In this document: positions 60,784-64,000 of the stretch, piece after piece
How positions within the stretch are numbered: the stretch's first letter is position 1
How the letters are laid out: every line of letters begins with the position of its first letter
Assembly: GCA_020846745.1 (NCBI GenBank)
Contig: JADLDI010000032.1
Location: forward strand, 248,001 to 312,000
Direction: 5' to 3'
DNA length: 64,000 nucleotides
Source of the DNA: Bryobacterales bacterium
Lineage (GTDB): Bacteria; Acidobacteriota; Terriglobia; Bryobacterales; Bryobacteraceae
Program-made: the position numbers and the translations under genes
Notes under the pieces: model-generated
Told to the model about the DNA's origin: nothing
Databases searched by the model: none
What the model saw: only the letters and a program-made list of their open reading frames with translations

Positions 60784-63252
60784 CTAACGAACGGGCTCCT
60801 TGATATCGTCCAACCAGTCGGGCCGCTTCAGCACATCGCGTGGTCTGGGGCCGTCCGGTGGTCCGATGATTCCGTCGTATTGCATTTTGTCGAGAATCCG
60901 GGCCGCACGGCCATACCCGAGGCGGAGCCGCCGCTGTAATACAGACGTGGAGGCTTTGCCTACCTCGCAGATCACGCGCACGGCATCGTCATAGGCCGGA
61001 TCGTTGAAATCGGCGAAATCGTCCTCTTCCCCTTCTTCCTTATCATCGGGCGGCGTGAGGAGATAGCTCTGGTCGTAGTCGGGCCGGGCCTGATCTTTCC
61101 AGAACTCGGTGACCTGCGAAATCTCCCCTTCGCTGACGTAAGCAGCATGCACGCGGACCAAACGGGCCGAACCCGGAGGTAGAAAGAGCATGTCACCCTT
61201 ACCTAGCAGGTGTTCGGCGCCCATCACGTCGAGGATGGTCCGCGAGTCCACACGAGTGGCCACACGGAACGAGATGCGGGCCGGGAAATTGGCTTTGATC
61301 AGTCCGGTGATGACGTCGACCGAAGGCCGCTGTGTCGCGACCACCAGGTGCATACCGACCGCACGCGCCATTTGCGCCAAACGAGTAATGGATTCTTCTA
61401 CATTCTGTCGCTCGATCATCATCAGGTCGGCCAACTCGTCAATCACGATCAGGATGTACGACAGCGGCTGCAACTCGTCTTCCAGCGGAGCGCCATCGTC
61501 GAAGAGCGATCGCGGCGCTTGCGCCTTCTGTTTGACCTTTTTGTTGAACTGATCGATGTTGCGAACCCCAACAGAAGCGAGCAACTTGAGCCGGCGCTCC
61601 ATCTCGAGCACCGCATTTCGAAGCGCGTTGGTCGCCTTCCGCGGATCAGTTACTACAGGTGTAAGAAGATGTGGGATGTCTTCGTACAGCCCCATTTCCA
61701 CCCGCTTCGGGTCGATCAGGATCATACGGACGTCTTGTGGCGACGCTTTGTAGATCACCGACATGATCAGCGAGTTGAGCATGACGCTCTTACCTGAGCC
61801 GGTCGATCCGGCGATTAGCAGGTGGGGCATCGCCTCCAGGGGGGCCACCTTGATCCGGCCGCTGATGTCCTTGCCGAGCGCGATGGTCAACTTCGAGGGC
61901 GAGTTGTTGAACTCGTCGGACTCGAGAATCTGGCGCAGGCCGATGACCTCGCGCCGGGAATTCGGCACTTCGATACCGACGGTCGGCTTGCCGGGGATTC
62001 GCTCGATCAGGATCGACTCGGCTTGGAGCCCCAGGCACAAGTCCTCGGTGAGCGTCGTGATGCGGCTGTACTTGATGCCGGCTTCGGGCTTGAACTCGAA
62101 GGTGGTTACGACAGGACCGGGGTTGATCTGGGTGACGTTTCCTAAGACGTTGAATTCCTGGAACTTTTCCTTAATCCGAACCGCCGTTTCCTTGAGTTCT
62201 TGCGCGTCGTAGGGACTCTTTGCTTCGGGTTCGTTCAGGAGAGTGGTGGAGGGGAGTTTGAAGGTGAGGGGGAGACGTCTAGGGGGAGGAGCCTCGAACT
62301 CCGAATGCAAAACGGTACGCACCGTTTCTGTTTCTTCCTCCCATGGAGGACGGCTGCTGATGCTCGTCGGCTGAGGCGGCGTGTACTCTACGACCGGCGG
62401 ATCCGGGTCCGCTTCCGGCTCAGGATCTGGCTCGACCAAGGCCGTTGGAGCCAGAGGCGCATACTGGATTGAATGTGCACTCGGCGCCGGTACCGGAACG
62501 GGACCCGGCGGGACATCGTCAAGCGTGCGGATCGGGATCTCGTAACCGCCGCTTTCGGTATAAACCTCCGAGCGACGCCGTGTCATCGGTGTTGGCTGGA
62601 CGAAGTCCTCGGTTTCATCCTCCGGTTCCCCTTCGTCGGCCGGACGTCTGGATTTGCGGAACGAACCCAGCCAGGAGAACCACCGCCGCTGGACCGGCTC
62701 AAACAACGCAAGCGGGTTCTGCATCCAATTGGGAAGATGATAGAGGGAGAAACTCGACAGCAGGTATAACGACAGAAGTAGAACCGTAGTCGTCAACAGG
62801 ACCGAACCGGCCAGATTCAGCCGATACAATAGCAACTGCGCTAAGAGACCACCCACCAGCCCACCGGGAGCGATCGAATCCTCAAACAGCCGCCAGTCCG
62901 GACCGAGTCCAAACAAAGCGCTTACGCTCAGCCAAAAGATGATTACCCCGGCGACTTTAGCCCACTGCGCTTCCATCTCGTTCGACCGAATCCAGTTCCA
63001 GGCCAAGCCGAGCAGGAAAGCGGGAATCGCGAAGGCAGCCAAACCGAACGCCTGGAACGCAAAATCGGCAAAATGCGCTCCCATTGAACCGACCAGGTTG
63101 CGCGCCTGCACGTCGGCTGTGGCGGTATTCCATGACGGATCTTGAGGATAGTAGGAAATGAGCGCGAGCGTGGTGAAGATGGCTCCGAACAGCCACACGA
63201 TCCCCACAGCTTCGTTGAGGCGCTTCAACGGGGTGGGACCTAGAATGTTCAT
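60784..63252 (-). CDS. ftsK: DNA translocase FtsK
   Basis: An 822-residue septal DNA pump. Four to five membrane helices occupy the first 190 residues, then a Pro/Glu-rich linker (about 195-335). The motor domain has Walker A AGSTGSGKSVMLNS (about 476-489), Walker B LIVIDELADLMMI and the ATQRPSVDVITGLIKANFPARISF block. The C-terminal gamma winged helix (about 755-822; QRRLRLGYGRAARILDKM) reads KOPS. It helps segregate chromosome ends and dimers at division. The start overlaps the uppP stop by four bases (ATGA), so the two are coupled. Confidence 0.97.
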   Translation of the reverse strand: MNILGPTPLKRLNEAVGIVWLFGAIFTTLALISYYPQDPSWNTATADVQARNLVGSMGAHFADFAFQAFGLAAFAIPAFLLGLAWNWIRSNEMEAQWAKVAGVIIFWLSVSALFGLGPDWRLFEDSIAPGGLVGGLLAQLLLYRLNLAGSVLLTTTVLLLSLYLLSSFSLYHLPNWMQNPLALFEPVQRRWFSWLGSFRKSRRPADEGEPEDETEDFVQPTPMTRRRSEVYTESGGYEIPIRTLDDVPPGPVPVPAPSAHSIQYAPLAPTALVEPDPEPEADPDPPVVEYTPPQPTSISSRPPWEEETETVRTVLHSEFEAPPPRRLPLTFKLPSTTLLNEPEAKSPYDAQELKETAVRIKEKFQEFNVLGNVTQINPGPVVTTFEFKPEAGIKYSRITTLTEDLCLGLQAESILIERIPGKPTVGIEVPNSRREVIGLRQILESDEFNNSPSKLTIALGKDISGRIKVAPLEAMPHLLIAGSTGSGKSVMLNSLIMSVIYKASPQDVRMILIDPKRVEMGLYEDIPHLLTPVVTDPRKATNALRNAVLEMERRLKLLASVGVRNIDQFNKKVKQKAQAPRSLFDDGAPLEDELQPLSYILIVIDELADLMMIERQNVEESITRLAQMARAVGMHLVVATQRPSVDVITGLIKANFPARISFRVATRVDSRTILDVMGAEHLLGKGDMLFLPPGSARLVRVHAAYVSEGEISQVTEFWKDQARPDYDQSYLLTPPDDKEEGEEDDFADFNDPAYDDAVRVICEVGKASTSVLQRRLRLGYGRAARILDKMQYDGIIGPPDGPRPRDVLKRPDWLDDIKEPVR

Positions 63253-64000
63253 TCCGTCGGGTAACGGAGAATAGCCAGAGCGAATATGATTATACCAAAG
63301 GCGATGCGATAATAGACGAACACTTTCAGGCTGGCAGTCCGTAAGTAGCGCATCAGAAAGGCGATAGCCGCCAGACCGCTGATCGCTGAAAGTGCAATTC
63401 CCAACACAAAGGGCATCAGCATGTCACTCGGAATGCCGCCCGCCTTCCGAAGGTCAAGGAATGCCTTGGCGCCCGCAGCCAAAATGGCGGGCGTGGACAG
63501 GAGAAAGGAAAACCGCGCCGCCGCCGCGCGTTCCAGATTACAAGCCAAGCCCGTCGTAATGGTGATGCCGGAGCGCGACGTGCCGGGAATAATGGCGAGG
63601 GCCTGTCCAAATCCGATGAAGATCGCATCGCGCAGACTGACGTTATCGATGCTCTTGTGCTGCTTCGACGTGTAGTCCGCAATGCCCATCAGAACTCCGA
63701 CCACCACCAGCATGGTGGCAATGATGAAAGGCGACCGCAGCACCGTCTCCGCTTGATGCTTGAACATATATCCGAAGAACCCGATGGGCAGCGAGGCGAT
63801 CGCCAGCCACCACAGCAGCATCCGGTTGCGTTTGAGTTCGGGATCGTGGCCGAAGTGGAACCCAAACCCTTGCGCAATTACTTGCATCCAGTCTCTAAAG
63901 AAATAGACGATAACGGCGATTAAAGTACCGAGGTGTAGTGCGATGTCAAAAGCCAGTCCCTGATCCTTCCAACCCAAAAGCCACGGAGCTAGCGCGAGGT
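63249..64000 (-). CDS. uppP: Undecaprenyl-diphosphatase UppP/BacA (5' end beyond window)
   Basis: About 250 C-terminal residues of a polytopic membrane phosphatase that recycles undecaprenyl pyrophosphate for cell-wall synthesis. The frame stays open through the window edge, reading LALAPWLLGWKDQGLAFDIALHLGTL, so the apparent Met near 63977 is internal. The second active-site region is visible as AIIPGTSRSGITIT, matching the family PGTSRSG motif. Its TGA overlaps the ftsK ATG by four bases. Confidence 0.95.
   Translation of the reverse strand, partial: LALAPWLLGWKDQGLAFDIALHLGTLIAVIVYFFRDWMQVIAQGFGFHFGHDPELKRNRMLLWWLAIASLPIGFFGYMFKHQAETVLRSPFIIATMLVVVGVLMGIADYTSKQHKSIDNVSLRDAIFIGFGQALAIIPGTSRSGITITTGLACNLERAAAARFSFLLSTPAILAAGAKAFLDLRKAGGIPSDMLMPFVLGIALSAISGLAAIAFLMRYLRTASLKVFVYYRIAFGIIIFALAILRYPTE

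Noticed and set aside
63249-63977. UppP starting at the Met near 63977
   Set aside because: The frame is open to the window edge and the sequence LALAPWLLGW before that Met is conserved in the family, so the gene is truncated by the window.

Overview
The window reads as a chromosomal segment of an acidobacterium, most likely a Solibacter/Bryobacter-type member. Three things suggest this: an Oar-like TonB-dependent receptor with a carboxypeptidase-like N-terminal domain, two DUF1549/DUF1553 plus DUF1501 gene pairs with planctomycete-type cytochrome domains, and a secreted protein resembling the Solibacter-type TIGR03437 family. The DNA is GC-rich and densely coding. I see no rRNA, tRNA or CRISPR array. 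This taxonomic call is inference from gene content.

Layout. 1-7.2 kb (minus strand): csrA (cut by the window edge), fliW, an exosortase, a sugar aminotransferase, a DUF218-like protein, a gluconolactonase-like protein, rseP and dxr. 7.2-10.4 kb (plus): a GT2 glycosyltransferase and a GMC oxidoreductase. 10.4-16.8 kb (minus): cupin, Gfo/Idh oxidoreductase, amidohydrolase and a giant one-protein two-component system. 17-21 kb (plus): DUF1549, DUF1501 and a sulfatase-modifying-factor-like protein. 21-24.6 kb: a secreted-looking DegT aminotransferase, a family 5 uracil-DNA glycosylase, and a class D sortase directly behind its probable LPXTA substrate, which has a good sigma-54 promoter match. 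25-33 kb: Oar-like receptor, a metallophosphoesterase remnant, a membrane HTH/propeller/LamG protein, a PEP-CTERM protein and an FG-GAP protein. 35-38.3 kb: rpoN-hpf-rapZ.

38.3-43.8 kb is accessory: a 1477-residue multi-propeller protein lies between the real rapZ 3' end and a 79-bp second copy of it, followed by a frameshifted BrnT toxin with a putative antitoxin partner and an ExbB/MotA fragment. 43.9-54 kb: SNF2 helicase plus SWIM protein, a repeat cluster with a possible transposase remnant, secreted DinB, HD-GYP regulator and a second DUF1549/DUF1501 pair. 54-57.2 kb (minus): speA-trmJ-hypothetical. 57.3-60.2 kb (plus): a CysO-type cysteine or sulfur-transfer operon (cysM, JAMM peptidase, ubiquitin-like carrier, MoeB-rhodanese). 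60.2-64 kb (minus): a disordered hypothetical, ftsK with a clear terminator, and uppP cut by the window edge.

The strongest theme is surface protein sorting. Two unrelated systems co-occur: exosortase with a VPEPST-tailed protein, and class D sortase with an LPSTA-tailed, Thr/Ser-rich protein. The second operon carries a sigma-54-type promoter, and rpoN itself lies about 11 kb away.
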